Source: Aliamphritea ceti (lineage in GTDB: Bacteria > Pseudomonadota > Gammaproteobacteria > Pseudomonadales > Balneatricaceae). From it: a stretch of DNA of 64,000 bases. Below are positions 42,682 through 52,530 of this stretch, piece after piece; position 1 is the stretch's first letter; every line of letters starts with the position of its first letter. The notes under the pieces were generated by a model that saw only the letters and a list, made by a program, of their open reading frames with translations, ran no database searches and had not been told where the DNA came from. The DNA lies in assembly GCF_024347215.1 (NCBI RefSeq), contig NZ_AP025282.1, positions 1,054,001 through 1,118,000 on the forward strand. The letters are read 5' to 3'. The position numbers and the translations under genes are program-made.

Positions 42682-43530
42682 CTAATTGCTTGCCCGGGTC
42701 ACCTGTAGCAAACGGATACGGCGGTTTTCAGCGCTGAGTACCTTAAAGGTAAATTCATCAATACTGACCACTTCATCCTTATGCGGCAGATGCCCGAACT
42801 GCTGAGTAACAAGGCCACCGACGGTGTCAAAATCGTCATCAGGCAGGCCGATATCGAAAAACTCGTTAAAGTCTTCAATCGGCGTCAGAGCTTTAACTAT
42901 GTAGCCGTTTTCATCAAACGGCTTGATGTTACTTTCATCATCTTCGCTGTCGTGTTCGTCTTCAATTTCACCAACGATCTGCTCGAGAACATCTTCAATG
43001 GTGATCAGACCGGAAACGCCAGCATACTCATCAACAACCATTGCCATGTGGTTACGATTGGCACGGAATTCCTGAAGTAAAACATTTAAACGCTTACTTT
43101 CCGGAATGATAGTGGGTTTACGAAGGTGCTGGGTGATATCAAAGTTTTCCAGACCGTCTGAATCCAGGATTAGTGGCAGTAAATCTTTAGCCAGCAGTAT
43201 GCCTAGCAGATCGTCTGGGTTTTCCCCGATAACCGGGAAACGGGAGTGAGCGCTGGAGATGATGATCGGGAGGAATTCTTTTGGCGTCTGGTCGGCTTCA
43301 ACGACTACCATTTGTGAGCGTGGGATCATTACATCCCGTACTTTCTGGTCCGACACCTGCATTGCACCTTCGATGATGCTGTAAGCTTCCTGATCCAGAA
43401 TGTTGTCGTCAGCAGCATCTTTGAGGTCTGCTAACAGATCTTCGCGGGTTTTCGGCTCATCAGAAAAAGCTTGAGTGAGTTTACCTAGCCAGTTTTTCTG
43501 TGTGCCATTGTCCGTTCGGTCTTCGCTCAT
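42682..43530 (-). CDS. corC: CBS-domain protein CorC (YbeX)
   Basis: A 282-residue protein with two CBS domains (VRDVMIPRSQMVVVEADQ; HMAMVVDEYAGVSGLITIEDVLEQIVGEI) and a C-terminal CorC_HlyC transporter-associated domain. It has no membrane segment. CorC is linked to magnesium and cobalt efflux, and YbeX in E. coli to ribosome maturation. AAGGAAACC precedes the ATG; seven bases separate it from ybeY. Confidence 0.95.
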   Translation of the reverse strand: MSEDRTDNGTQKNWLGKLTQAFSDEPKTREDLLADLKDAADDNILDQEAYSIIEGAMQVSDQKVRDVMIPRSQMVVVEADQTPKEFLPIIISSAHSRFPVIGENPDDLLGILLAKDLLPLILDSDGLENFDITQHLRKPTIIPESKRLNVLLQEFRANRNHMAMVVDEYAGVSGLITIEDVLEQIVGEIEDEHDSEDDESNIKPFDENGYIVKALTPIEDFNEFFDIGLPDDDFDTVGGLVTQQFGHLPHKDEVVSIDEFTFKVLSAENRRIRLLQVTRASN

Positions 43531-43537
43531 GGTTTCC

Positions 43538-43999
43538 TTATGGATCTTCGTTGTCGTATGGGTTGCTGATCTCTAACTGAGCCAGCAGTTTGATCTCTAA
43601 TGCTTCCATTTCTTCAGCATCAGCGTCATTTATATGGTCGAATCCTAACAGATGCAAGCATCCGTGAATGACCATGTGTGCCCAGTGATGCATCAGTGGT
43701 TTGTTTTGCTCAGTTGCTTCACTGCTTACAATGGGTGCACAGATGACCAGGTCACCCAGTAAATCCAGTTCGATCCCGTCTGGCACTTCGAATGGAAAGG
43801 AGAGTACGTTAGTCGGTTTGTCTTTACCGCGGTAATCATTATTCAGTTGCTGACTTTCGGCATTGTCGACGATGCGAATGGATAATTCCGCAGAATCACG
43901 ATAGTCACCGATTGCCAAAGCAGCCCAGCGGGTCAGTTCAGCTTCATCAGGAAGGTTAACGTCTTCAATCTGACACTGACGGTCAACGTAGTAAGTCAT
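43538..43999 (-). CDS. ybeY: Endoribonuclease YbeY
   Basis: A 153-residue zinc metalloprotein needed for 16S rRNA 3' maturation and ribosome quality control. The UPF0054 metal motif HMVIHGCLHLLGFDH with three His ligands is intact, and NDYRGKDKPTNVLSFPF is typical. Three bases separate it from phoH. Confidence 0.97.
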   Translation of the reverse strand: MTYYVDRQCQIEDVNLPDEAELTRWAALAIGDYRDSAELSIRIVDNAESQQLNNDYRGKDKPTNVLSFPFEVPDGIELDLLGDLVICAPIVSSEATEQNKPLMHHWAHMVIHGCLHLLGFDHINDADAEEMEALEIKLLAQLEISNPYDNEDP

Positions 44000-44002
44000 A
44001 CT

Positions 44003-45013
44003 TTAATTTCCGGAATTGTGTTGCAGGTCGAAGTCGTCATAGGCTTCAACAATGTGCTGAACCAGTGGGTGACGTACAACGTCCTTAGCCAGGAAACGGG
44101 TAAAGCCGATTCCTTCAACATCTCGAAGCACCTGTTGAGCGTGTATCAGGCCGGAGCGAACGCCTTTTGGCAAATCGATCTGAGTTGTGTCGCCGGTAAT
44201 AACTGCAGTAGAGCCAAAACCGATACGGGTCAGGAACATTTTCATCTGTTCACGGGTGGTGTTCTGGCTTTCATCCAGAATCACAAAAGATCCGTTCAAT
44301 GTCCGGCCACGCATATAAGCCAGCGGTGCAACTTCAATGACGTTACGTTCAATCAGTTTAGTTACCCGCTCGATACCCAGCATTTCGTAAAGGGCGTCAT
44401 ACAGCGGGCGTAGGTAAGGGTCTACTTTCTGGCTCAGGTCACCAGGTAAAAAGCCGAGTTTCTCACCGGCTTCAACCGCCGGACGTACCAGCAGTATACG
44501 GCTGACTTCGTCACGTTCTAACGCTTCACAGGCACAGGCAACTGCCAGATAAGTTTTACCTGTACCGGCAGGACCTATTCCGAAGTTAATGTCGTGACGC
44601 AAAATAGAGCGTAAGTATTCTTGCTGATTGGGCCCTCGTGGGCGAATCAGTGCTTTACGGGTACGGATTGAAATATCCGGCTGATAAACATCAGCAGGTT
44701 CCGTACGTGCTTTAATCTGTTCAACACCGGACTGGGATAGCAGAAGGTGGACCTGTTCAGCGGTAATATCCTCGCCGTCCTGGGATTCCTGGTACAGCTG
44801 AGAAATGACCTGTTCGCCGGCTTTAATCGAGCTGGCATCACCTGCCAGCTTAAAAATATTACCGCGATTGCTGATTTCGATACCCAGACGCTCGGCCATC
44901 AGTTTGAGATGCTCATCCAGCTGACCACAAAGGTTAGCCAGATGTTGCGGGTCGTTTGGGTGAAGACTGAAGCTAAGGGAGTCAGCAGTGTTCAATGAGG
45001 ATTCCTCAGGCAT
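44003..45013 (-). CDS. ybeZ: PhoH-like ATPase (YbeZ)
   Basis: A 336-residue PhoH-family P-loop NTPase, partner of YbeY in RNA metabolism. Walker A GPAGTGKTYLAV and Walker B FVILDESQN are clear, with an N-terminal KH-like region. The ATG at 45013 overlaps the miaB end; other options are a TTG at 45022 and a TTG at 44995 preceded by GAGGAA, so the exact start is uncertain. Confidence 0.93.
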   Translation of the reverse strand: MPEESSLNTADSLSFSLHPNDPQHLANLCGQLDEHLKLMAERLGIEISNRGNIFKLAGDASSIKAGEQVISQLYQESQDGEDITAEQVHLLLSQSGVEQIKARTEPADVYQPDISIRTRKALIRPRGPNQQEYLRSILRHDINFGIGPAGTGKTYLAVACACEALERDEVSRILLVRPAVEAGEKLGFLPGDLSQKVDPYLRPLYDALYEMLGIERVTKLIERNVIEVAPLAYMRGRTLNGSFVILDESQNTTREQMKMFLTRIGFGSTAVITGDTTQIDLPKGVRSGLIHAQQVLRDVEGIGFTRFLAKDVVRHPLVQHIVEAYDDFDLQHNSGN

Positions 45014-46364
45014 CTTTTGCAAAGTTATTCAGTTCAGAGCTAACCAACTGGCCCAGCAGAGAATTGGAGTAGGCCTCAACAATTTCCACGTCGGCAAAAT
45101 GGCCAATCAGATCCGGGTTATCGCAACGGAAGTTAACCACGCGGTTATTTTCAGTACGGCCGGATAGCATGCCCGGATCGCGTTTTGAGTAGTCGGTTAC
45201 CAGGATGCGTTCTACGGTACCGACCATACGACGGCTGATCTGCATGGCTTGCTGGGAAATACGCTCTTGCAAAATACTCAGGCGCTGTTTTTTAGTTTCG
45301 TCGGTCACATCATCAGGTAGATCCGAGGCCGGAGTGCCCGGGCGACGGCTGTATATGAAGCTGAACGAATGGTCGAAACCCATCTGAGCAATCAAATTCA
45401 TGGTTGCTTCGAAGTCAGCGTCGGTTTCACCTGGGAAGCCGATAATAAAGTCTGATGAGAAAGAAATATTAGGACGTAATGCTTTAATACGGCGTAATTT
45501 TGACTTGTACTCAATCGCTGTATGGCCACGTTTCATCGCCATCAGAATTCGATCGGAGCCGCTTTGTACAGGCAAATGCAAATGGCTTACAAGTTCAGGT
45601 ACTTCCGCGTAAACATCAATCAGGCTTTCTGTAAATTCGACCGGATGAGACGTAGTGAAACGAATACGGTCGATACCGTCTACCGCTGCAACACAACGGA
45701 TAAGTTCGGCCAGGTCTGCAAAGTCACCGTCATGGGTGTTACCGCGATAAGCGTTTACATTCTGACCCAGCAGGTTGACTTCACGCACACCCTGTTCAGC
45801 CAGTTCAACAACTTCTGTCAGAACATCGTCCATTGGTCGGCTAACTTCTTCGCCGCGGGTATAGGGCACTACACAGAAAGTACAGTACTTGCTACAGCCT
45901 TCCATGACAGAAACGAAAGCTTCAGCACCGTCAACTTTTGGCGCAGGCAGGTGGTCAAACTTCTCGATTTCCGGGAAGCTTATATCAACAATGCCTTTCT
46001 TGTTGTCATGGGTAAGATCAATCATTTCAGGCAAACGGTGTAATGTTTGCGGGCCGAAAATCATATCGACGTAAGGCGCACGCTTAAGAATCGCCTCACC
46101 TTCCTGGCTTGCAACACAGCCACCAACACCTATTTTCAGTTCCGGCTTGCCAGCTTTAAGCTTGCGCCAGCGGCCAAGTTGGTGGAAAACTTTTTCCTGT
46201 GCTTTTTCCCGGATAGAACAGGTGTTAAGTAGCAGAACGTCTGCTTCTTCCTGGTTATCTGTCAGTTCCAGTTCGTGGCTTTCGCCCAGAAGGTCGGCCA
46301 TACGCGCTGAATCGTATTCGTTCATCTGACAGCCATGGGTTTTAATGAATAGCTTCTTCGCCAT
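45006..46364 (-). CDS. miaB: tRNA-2-methylthio-N6-dimethylallyladenosine synthase
   Basis: A 452-residue radical SAM methylthiotransferase acting on A37 of tRNA. N-terminal MTTase domain (FIKTHGCQMNEYDS and two further Cys), radical SAM motif CSKYCTFC in MEGCSKYCTFCVVPYTRG, and a C-terminal TRAM domain. First gene of a conserved five-gene unit with phoH, ybeY, corC and lnt. The upstream gene is the divergent DUF1820 gene. Confidence 0.97.
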   Translation of the reverse strand: MAKKLFIKTHGCQMNEYDSARMADLLGESHELELTDNQEEADVLLLNTCSIREKAQEKVFHQLGRWRKLKAGKPELKIGVGGCVASQEGEAILKRAPYVDMIFGPQTLHRLPEMIDLTHDNKKGIVDISFPEIEKFDHLPAPKVDGAEAFVSVMEGCSKYCTFCVVPYTRGEEVSRPMDDVLTEVVELAEQGVREVNLLGQNVNAYRGNTHDGDFADLAELIRCVAAVDGIDRIRFTTSHPVEFTESLIDVYAEVPELVSHLHLPVQSGSDRILMAMKRGHTAIEYKSKLRRIKALRPNISFSSDFIIGFPGETDADFEATMNLIAQMGFDHSFSFIYSRRPGTPASDLPDDVTDETKKQRLSILQERISQQAMQISRRMVGTVERILVTDYSKRDPGMLSGRTENNRVVNFRCDNPDLIGHFADVEIVEAYSNSLLGQLVSSELNNFAKDA

Positions 46365-46607
46365 TACACACCTGTTGTAACGTTGGGATTGATCAAAGGG
46401 GCAGAAATTATACGCTAAGGTCGATAGGGTGCCTAGTTATTAATCAGCAAGATCGCATCTCTATGAATAATCATCACAGAATAGCTATCCCGTTACTTAC
46501 TCTTGTATTTTAGTGCGCTGCCCGTATATTTGCTGCCTGAAATTTTTGCGATCAACTTTTGATCTTCCTGTAGTAACTGTCCGGTAACGGGCTGGCAGAG
46601 TTAAATA

Positions 46608-46928
46608 ATGGAAAAAGACGCGATTTACCGGATTAAATTTCTCAATCAGGATGAAGTCTACGAGGTCTATGCCAAACATCTTTATCAAAGTGATTTGTGG
46701 GGCTTTCTGGAAGTGGAAGAGTTTGTCTTTGGCAGTCAGACTCAAATGGTTGTTGATCCCTCGGAAGAAAAGCTGAAACAGCAATTTGAAGATGTTGAAC
46801 GCAGCTATATACCTATGCAGTCAATCATTCGAATTGATGAAGTAAAACATAATGGTGTGGCTAAAATTACGCCGGCCCGTGGCGGCAATGTTTCTGCCTT
46901 TCCAATGATGCCGCCAAAAAATAAGTAA
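46608..46928 (+). CDS. DUF1820 family protein
   Basis: A 106-residue cytoplasmic protein found in pseudomonads and relatives next to miaB. It begins YRIKFLNQDEVYEVYAKHLYQSDLWGFLEVEEFVFG and ends in a basic, Gly/Pro-rich tail (ARGGNVSAF). No enzymatic motif is visible and no function is known to me. Divergent from miaB by 243 bases. GCAGAG-type sequence precedes the ATG weakly. Confidence 0.82.
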   Translation: MEKDAIYRIKFLNQDEVYEVYAKHLYQSDLWGFLEVEEFVFGSQTQMVVDPSEEKLKQQFEDVERSYIPMQSIIRIDEVKHNGVAKITPARGGNVSAFPMMPPKNK

Positions 46929-47168
46929 ATTAACGACTTAGCTTATATTCTCTAGTCTGATCTGAAGCAATTTATCAGGCCTTATAGCATCGACTGTAAC
47001 GGCTGTTTAAATTAATCTGTCGTGATGGGTAGTCCCGCGTTGAGCGCGTCTTGTCCATTAGCTATGATGGTTGAAGCGGCTGTGCAACGCTAATAATGGG
47101 CTATAGAAAGGCCAGCGTCTGCTCACAGCTGACCGACTAATTTCAGGTACATTTTGCAGTAGGACGGT
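46929..47168. other. Intergenic region before the MASE1-GGDEF-EAL gene
   Basis: About 240 bases without a recognised feature. Short hairpins are possible (for example CAGC/GCTG around 47120-47140), but none has a terminator tail. It does not resemble a c-di-GMP riboswitch of the GEMM class. Confidence 0.35.
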
Positions 47169-50100
47169 TTGTTGAGAGTTCTTATTCTCAAAGGACAAAA
47201 CCGGTGCAGATGTACGCTTCGGGCGGGGAAAGGATTGAATACTCCAGATAACAGTCGTCCCAGTATAATTGCTTACCTGCAGGTATATCTGATGCCTGCG
47301 GCTGCCTATTTTATGCTGGCGCAGTTAACTGTGCTGCTGACGGCGCCTCCCGGTGAGCCGTCTATAATCTGGCCGCCGGCTGGCCTGGCTATCGTTATTC
47401 TCATGCTAATGGGTAAATCTGCGTTACCCAGCCTGTTTGCCGGAATGCTCGCGCACCAGTTGTACTTCTGGTTTCAGGGATCGCCTGACACACCTACTTA
47501 CCTTAAGTTTATTTTAGGCGGGACTATTAGCCTTGGGGTGATGCTTCAGGCGGTAATTGCTGTGCGTTTAGTGAACCGTCATGTAGGACCGGATGATCCG
47601 CTTATAGACGACCGCTCGATTCTGCGTTTTTTACTGATAGTCGGCCCCCTGAGTTCACTGATTGCCTGTTCGACTGCTGTTGTCTGCTTTGCTTTGTTCA
47701 AAACAATACCAATAGCTGAACTGGGTGCCGTATGGCTGACCTGGTGGCTGGGTGACAGTATAGGCGCGATGATAGTCACTCCATTACTGCTGTCGTTAAT
47801 AAAAATAAGCCCTGTGGGGCATTTTAATCGTCGGGTAAGTGTGGGGATTCCCATGTTGGGCCTGTTACTGGTGATTGGTTTATTGTTTGTTTATACCGGC
47901 GAGCGGGAAGAAGATGAGCGGAATCAGTTGTTTACCCGTCAGGCCGGAACTTTACATTTACAGTTGGTAGGTGCCTTTCAGGAGAGTTTCCAGCTGTTGA
48001 ATATGACCCGCTCTTTTCTGGAAAGTGGGGGCTATGTATCGAAAGATGAATTTGCCACTTTTGGGCAAGGGCTGCTTGATCAGAGCAAAGGCATCCAGGC
48101 ACTTGAGTGGATTCCTCGGGTGGCCAGCTTTAATCGTATATCCTTTGAAAATGCCAATGACGGGCCGGGAGATATTAAGGTTTTCAATGGCGATAAAGTT
48201 GAACGGGCGTCTGAAAAGCCAGTTTATTATCCGGTTAAATATGTTCAGCCGCTGATCGGTAATGAACGTGCCTATGGATATGATGTTTCTTCTAATCCGA
48301 TGGCTAAAGATGCTCAGGATTATGCTTTTCTCTACAACAGCATTGGTGCGACCGCCCCGATTCGTTTGATACAGGAGTCAGGTCAGCAGGCCGGGCTGGT
48401 TGTGTATCTGTCGATGAGCCAGAAAGGCAAAGAGCATATCTGGGATAATCATCTTGGCTTTGTGGCGATGGTATATCGGGCAGAGGATTTTATTACCAGT
48501 CATTTACTTGGTCCAAATTCTGGACTGTCCCGTCAGATTTATGTCCGGATTTCAGATGTAACCGATGAAGTACCAAAGGAGCTTTATCGTTCGCCGCGTT
48601 TTGCTGAAAGTATTATGGATCCGGATGATCAGCGACGTATAAAACGCTTATTTTTGCTGGGTGGCCGGCAATGGGAGTTTGAATATCTGGCTGCTAATGA
48701 AACCCTATACAAAGACGGCGTTTCTTCCAGCTGGCTGATCCTGTCGGCAGGCATGTTGTTTGCTTCGCTTATTTGCGGTTGGTTGCTGACCCTGACAGGC
48801 CGTACTGTCAGAGTTGGCGAGTTGGTGAACGAAAAAACCGCTAATTTGCAGCATGAAATAGAAGAACGCCGTTCAGCTGAACTTGCCTTGCGGAAGCTTT
48901 CCAAAGCGGTTGAGTACAGTCCTTACATGGTGGTGATTTCCCGTTTGGATGGCATCGTCGAGTACGCCAGCCCGAAAGTACTGGAAGTAACAGGGTTCTC
49001 TGAAGAAGAGGTGGTCGGGCAGCCGATTAATATGCTGCATTACGATCAGGGTCAGGAAACGTCTTATGCCAGTATTTGGGTGATGTTGAAGAGCACCCGG
49101 GAATGGCAGGGTGAGTTACTGAATTTGCGGAAGAATGGTCAGGCTTACTGGGCGAATGTTCATATCGCGCCTATTTATGACGAAGAAGATCATGTGACTC
49201 ACTATGTGTCTATTCATCAGGATATTACTGAAGCCCGGGAAATTTCTGAACAACTGAATTATCAGGCTAGTCATGATCAGCTAACTGATTTGGTGAACCG
49301 CCGGGCATTCGAACTGCTGTTAGAGAAAACCCTTGAACATAGTCAGGTTACCGGTGAGCAGCATGTGTTTTGCTTCCTGGATCTGGATCAGTTTAAGGTA
49401 GTTAATGACACTTGTGGGCATATAGCCGGGGATGAATTACTGCGACAGCTGGCGCATATGCTGCAGGAGCGGATTCGCAGCGGCGATACTCTGGCGCGCT
49501 TAGGAGGAGATGAGTTTGGTATCCTGATGCGTAAGTGTAATCTGCAACAGGCAGAGAAGGTTGCCAATGACCTGCGAGAGAAGATCGCATCGTTCAAGTT
49601 CAGTTGGGAGAGCCAGATTTTCAGCGTAGGTGTGAGTATCGGTGTGGTAGAAATTGATAAGCACAGCGTGAATAAGATTGAGCTGATGAAGCAAGCCGAT
49701 TCTGCTTGTTATACCGCGAAAGAAAATGGCCGTAACCGGATTCACCTGTATCAGCAGGATGACGCTATGTTGCTGAAGCGTGAAGGTGAAATGCAGTGGG
49801 TATCTGAGATAAACGCAGCGCTGGATGAAGACCGTTTTGTATTATTCGGGCAGATAATTTTGCCGTTGCAGGACTCAAGCCTGAAGCCTGATATGGAAGT
49901 ACTGCTGCGTTTGCGGGATAAAGATGGCAATTTAGTACCACCAGGTGCTTTTCTGCCAGCGGTTGAACGTTATCATCTTAGTAGCCGGGTTGATCGTTGG
50001 GTTGTAGAGCATACGTTAGACTGGCTGGAGCAAAATGCCCGGGAGTTTTCCCGTACTATTGGCCGCTGTGCAATTAATCTGTCAGGTGGGTCGCTGGGTG

Positions 50101-50588
50101 ATAACACCATTCAGGAAGCTATTTTACAGCGTTTGGAAGCCTCAAGTATTCCAGCGTCGACTCTGAAGTTTGAGATTACTGAAACATCTGCAATCGCAAA
50201 CCTGGCTGATGCCAGAGACTTCATTAACGCTCTGAAAGCCTTTGGATGTCAGTTCTCTCTGGACGACTTTGGCAGTGGCTTATCTTCATTTGCTTACCTG
50301 AAAAATTTGCCGGTAGATACTTTAAAAATTGATGGGATTTTCGTTAAAGAGATCGTCGAGAATAAGCTTGATCTGGCGATGGTCAAATCAATTAATGAAA
50401 TTGGCCACGTGATGGGCATGCAGACGGTTGCTGAGTTTGTCGAAAATGACGCGATTGTTGAGCTGCTGCGGGAAATAGGCATTGATTATGGTCAGGGCTA
50501 CGGTCTGGGCAGACCGAAGCCTCTGGATGAACTGCTCACCGAGCAGCAGAAAAACCGTGCACTTGAAGTAACCGATCACTCAGTCTGA
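47169..50588 (+). CDS. MASE1-CHASE-PAS-GGDEF-EAL signalling protein
   Basis: The 1139-residue frame starts with a MASE1 membrane module of about eight helices (roughly 35-240), then a periplasmic CHASE-type sensor (about 255-530) ending in another helix, a PAS domain (about 575-690, YSPYMVVISRLDGIVEYASP), GGDEF (ARLGGDEFGIL near 780) and EAL domains. The EAL signature is EVL (about 909-911), a variant also found in active enzymes, with DDFGSG and AEFVEN. Both activities look possible. Start is unclear: TTG at 47169 or 47172, or TTG at 47235 behind GGGGAAAGGA. Its 3' end overlaps epmB (convergent) by 13 bases. Confidence 0.88.
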   Translation: MLRVLILKGQNRCRCTLRAGKGLNTPDNSRPSIIAYLQVYLMPAAAYFMLAQLTVLLTAPPGEPSIIWPPAGLAIVILMLMGKSALPSLFAGMLAHQLYFWFQGSPDTPTYLKFILGGTISLGVMLQAVIAVRLVNRHVGPDDPLIDDRSILRFLLIVGPLSSLIACSTAVVCFALFKTIPIAELGAVWLTWWLGDSIGAMIVTPLLLSLIKISPVGHFNRRVSVGIPMLGLLLVIGLLFVYTGEREEDERNQLFTRQAGTLHLQLVGAFQESFQLLNMTRSFLESGGYVSKDEFATFGQGLLDQSKGIQALEWIPRVASFNRISFENANDGPGDIKVFNGDKVERASEKPVYYPVKYVQPLIGNERAYGYDVSSNPMAKDAQDYAFLYNSIGATAPIRLIQESGQQAGLVVYLSMSQKGKEHIWDNHLGFVAMVYRAEDFITSHLLGPNSGLSRQIYVRISDVTDEVPKELYRSPRFAESIMDPDDQRRIKRLFLLGGRQWEFEYLAANETLYKDGVSSSWLILSAGMLFASLICGWLLTLTGRTVRVGELVNEKTANLQHEIEERRSAELALRKLSKAVEYSPYMVVISRLDGIVEYASPKVLEVTGFSEEEVVGQPINMLHYDQGQETSYASIWVMLKSTREWQGELLNLRKNGQAYWANVHIAPIYDEEDHVTHYVSIHQDITEAREISEQLNYQASHDQLTDLVNRRAFELLLEKTLEHSQVTGEQHVFCFLDLDQFKVVNDTCGHIAGDELLRQLAHMLQERIRSGDTLARLGGDEFGILMRKCNLQQAEKVANDLREKIASFKFSWESQIFSVGVSIGVVEIDKHSVNKIELMKQADSACYTAKENGRNRIHLYQQDDAMLLKREGEMQWVSEINAALDEDRFVLFGQIILPLQDSSLKPDMEVLLRLRDKDGNLVPPGAFLPAVERYHLSSRVDRWVVEHTLDWLEQNAREFSRTIGRCAINLSGGSLGDNTIQEAILQRLEASSIPASTLKFEITETSAIANLADARDFINALKAFGCQFSLDDFGSGLSSFAYLKNLPVDTLKIDGIFVKEIVENKLDLAMVKSINEIGHVMGMQTVAEFVENDAIVELLREIGIDYGQGYGLGRPKPLDELLTEQQKNRALEVTDHSV

Positions 50589-51628
50589 GTGGTCTTGGTG
50601 CTGCTTACCGGCAATAAAGTTTTTGATGCTCTGCCAGGAATTTCCCGGGCAAGCTTAGGTACCAGATAACCAGGTAACCGACTCTGTAACTGACTCATCA
50701 GTGCCTGTGCCTGAGCATCAGCAATATCAAAATGTGCGGCGCCTGCCACCGGGTCAAAAGTAAACAGGTAATAAGGTAAAATTCCGGCTGCAAATAAATC
50801 TTCGCTAAGATTTTCCAACGCTTCAACCGAATCGTTTACGTCGCGTAACAGAACAGCCTGGTTCAGTACAGTTACATCAGCTTGCTTTAGCTGCGTTACC
50901 GCAGCTGCAACTTCAGCATCTATTTCATTCGCATGGTTAATATGCAAAACCATAACGGTTTTCAGACGGCTGTCTGCCAGACGTTGTGTCAGTTCAGGTG
51001 TAATTCGCTGTGGAATAACAACGGGTAACCGGGAATGGATGCGTAACCGCTGTAAATGATGAATGGCTTCTAAACTGCTGATGAGTTTGTCGAGACGTTT
51101 ATCATTGGTCGCCAGTGGGTCGCCACCGGAAAAGATCACTTCTTTAATGCTGTTGTCGCCAGCGATGTAATCGATTACCTGTTGCCACTGGTCCGGTCCC
51201 AGGCGGTTGTCTTCATAAGGGAAGTGACGACGGAAACAGTAACGGCAGTTGATTGCACAGGCACCGGTGAGAATCACCAGTACTCTGCCTTTGTATTTGT
51301 GAATCAACCCGTCATGTGGATTACTGTCGGCTTCCGCCAGTGGATCGGTGATGTAACCGGGAACGACTTCTGTCTCTTCTGCAACAGGAAGTACCTGCCG
51401 TAGCAGAGGATCATTCAGGTCTCCGGGGTTGATACGTTGTAAATATGGAGCCGGTACCCGCAGAGAAAAGTCTTTATTTGCCTGACGTGCTGCCGGGATC
51501 ATTTCATCTGGTAAATTCAGTGCGCGGATCAGCTCTGCAGGATCAGTAATAGCCTGACTTAACAGTTGTTGCCAGGTATCTTCTGTCGCAGTTGCGGGCT
51601 TGAGTTCGACCAGATTCAGAGGTTTCAT
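50576..51628 (-). CDS. epmB: EF-P beta-lysylation protein EpmB (lysine 2,3-aminomutase family)
   Basis: A 350-residue radical SAM/PLP enzyme that converts (S)-alpha-lysine to (R)-beta-lysine for attachment to EF-P. The cluster motif CAINCRYC (in GACAINCRYCFRRHFPYED) and the EVIFSGGDPL segment are intact. The ATG at 51628 is used; the codon before it is GTG. Divergent from efp, which with epmA downstream completes the pathway. Confidence 0.95.
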   Translation of the reverse strand: MKPLNLVELKPATATEDTWQQLLSQAITDPAELIRALNLPDEMIPAARQANKDFSLRVPAPYLQRINPGDLNDPLLRQVLPVAEETEVVPGYITDPLAEADSNPHDGLIHKYKGRVLVILTGACAINCRYCFRRHFPYEDNRLGPDQWQQVIDYIAGDNSIKEVIFSGGDPLATNDKRLDKLISSLEAIHHLQRLRIHSRLPVVIPQRITPELTQRLADSRLKTVMVLHINHANEIDAEVAAAVTQLKQADVTVLNQAVLLRDVNDSVEALENLSEDLFAAGILPYYLFTFDPVAGAAHFDIADAQAQALMSQLQSRLPGYLVPKLAREIPGRASKTLLPVSSTKTTQTE

Positions 51629-51795
51629 CACAGGGTTACTTTAATTCGCATGGAAAATTGGCTCGCATTCTCCTTTCAAGTAGAATGGCTGTCAATTTTG
51701 TATAAGCTGACAATACTGCACAAGGTTTATCCCTGGTACACGCAGATTTCTTAACAGCTCAGATTAAGCATATTTCCTAAGGTATCGAGACAATT

Positions 51796-52359
51796 ATGGC
51801 AAACTATTCTACTAACCAGTTTAAAAATGGTCTGAAGGTCATGCTCGACGGCGACCCTTGTTCAATGGTCGATGTTGAGTTCGTAAAACCAGGTAAAGGC
51901 CAGGCTTTTACCCGTGTTAAGATGAAGAACCTGATGTCTGGCCGTACCTGGGAACGTACCTTTAAGTCTGGTGAAAGTGTTGAAGGCGCTGATGTTATGG
52001 ATACGGATATGGAGTATCTGTACAGCGATGGTGAAATGTGGCACTTCATGGATCCTAAGAGCTACGAGCAGGTTGCTGCTGATAAAACAGCAATCGGAGA
52101 TGCGCACCTGTGGCTGAAAGAACAGGATGCTTGTCAGGTAACACTGTTTAACGGCAACCCTATTTCTGTTACGCCGCCTAACTTTGTTGAACTGGAAGTT
52201 GTTGAAACAGATCCAGGCCTGAAAGGTGATACTGCTCAGGGCGGTTCTAAGCCTGCGACTCTGCAGTCTGGTGCCGTTGTACGTGTACCGCTGTTCATCG
52301 AGCGCGGTGAAATGCTGAAGATCGATACCCGTACCGGTGAGTACGTATCCCGCGCATAA
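51796..52359 (+). CDS. efp: Elongation factor P
   Basis: The 187-residue factor rescues ribosomes stalled at polyproline. The modified lysine is K34 in VKPGKGQAF, as required for EpmA/EpmB beta-lysylation; a Pro loop form would be expected in other modification types. Three OB-type domains of normal length. Followed by a strong terminator and flanked by both modification genes. Confidence 0.98.
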   Translation: MANYSTNQFKNGLKVMLDGDPCSMVDVEFVKPGKGQAFTRVKMKNLMSGRTWERTFKSGESVEGADVMDTDMEYLYSDGEMWHFMDPKSYEQVAADKTAIGDAHLWLKEQDACQVTLFNGNPISVTPPNFVELEVVETDPGLKGDTAQGGSKPATLQSGAVVRVPLFIERGEMLKIDTRTGEYVSRA

Positions 52360-52378
52360 CAGCAGGGTAATTTGAAAG

Positions 52379-52403
52379 ATGGCAGCTTGGGCTGCCATTT
52401 TTT
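52379..52403 (+). terminator. Terminator after efp
   Basis: ATGGCAGC pairs with GCTGCCAT around TTGG, followed by a T run. It lies 20 bases after the stop codon and separates efp from epmA. Confidence 0.9.
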
Positions 52404-52530
52404 ATGTCCCGGGTTTAGCCAGTGTAAGCTTTATCCGTGCAGTTGAGCTATATAGATGGCTGGCTGTAGTAAGCTTTGTAGTTATGGCACTTCGTCAAAT
52501 ACCGAATCGTTTTATGTCAGGAATATTCCC

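Noticed and set aside
46497..46784. 95-codon - strand ORF over the DUF1820 gene
   Set aside because: Antisense to a gene with a recognised family and normal start; no features of its own.
46929..47168. c-di-GMP riboswitch before the GGDEF/EAL gene
   Set aside because: The conserved GEMM core sequences were not found in the gap.
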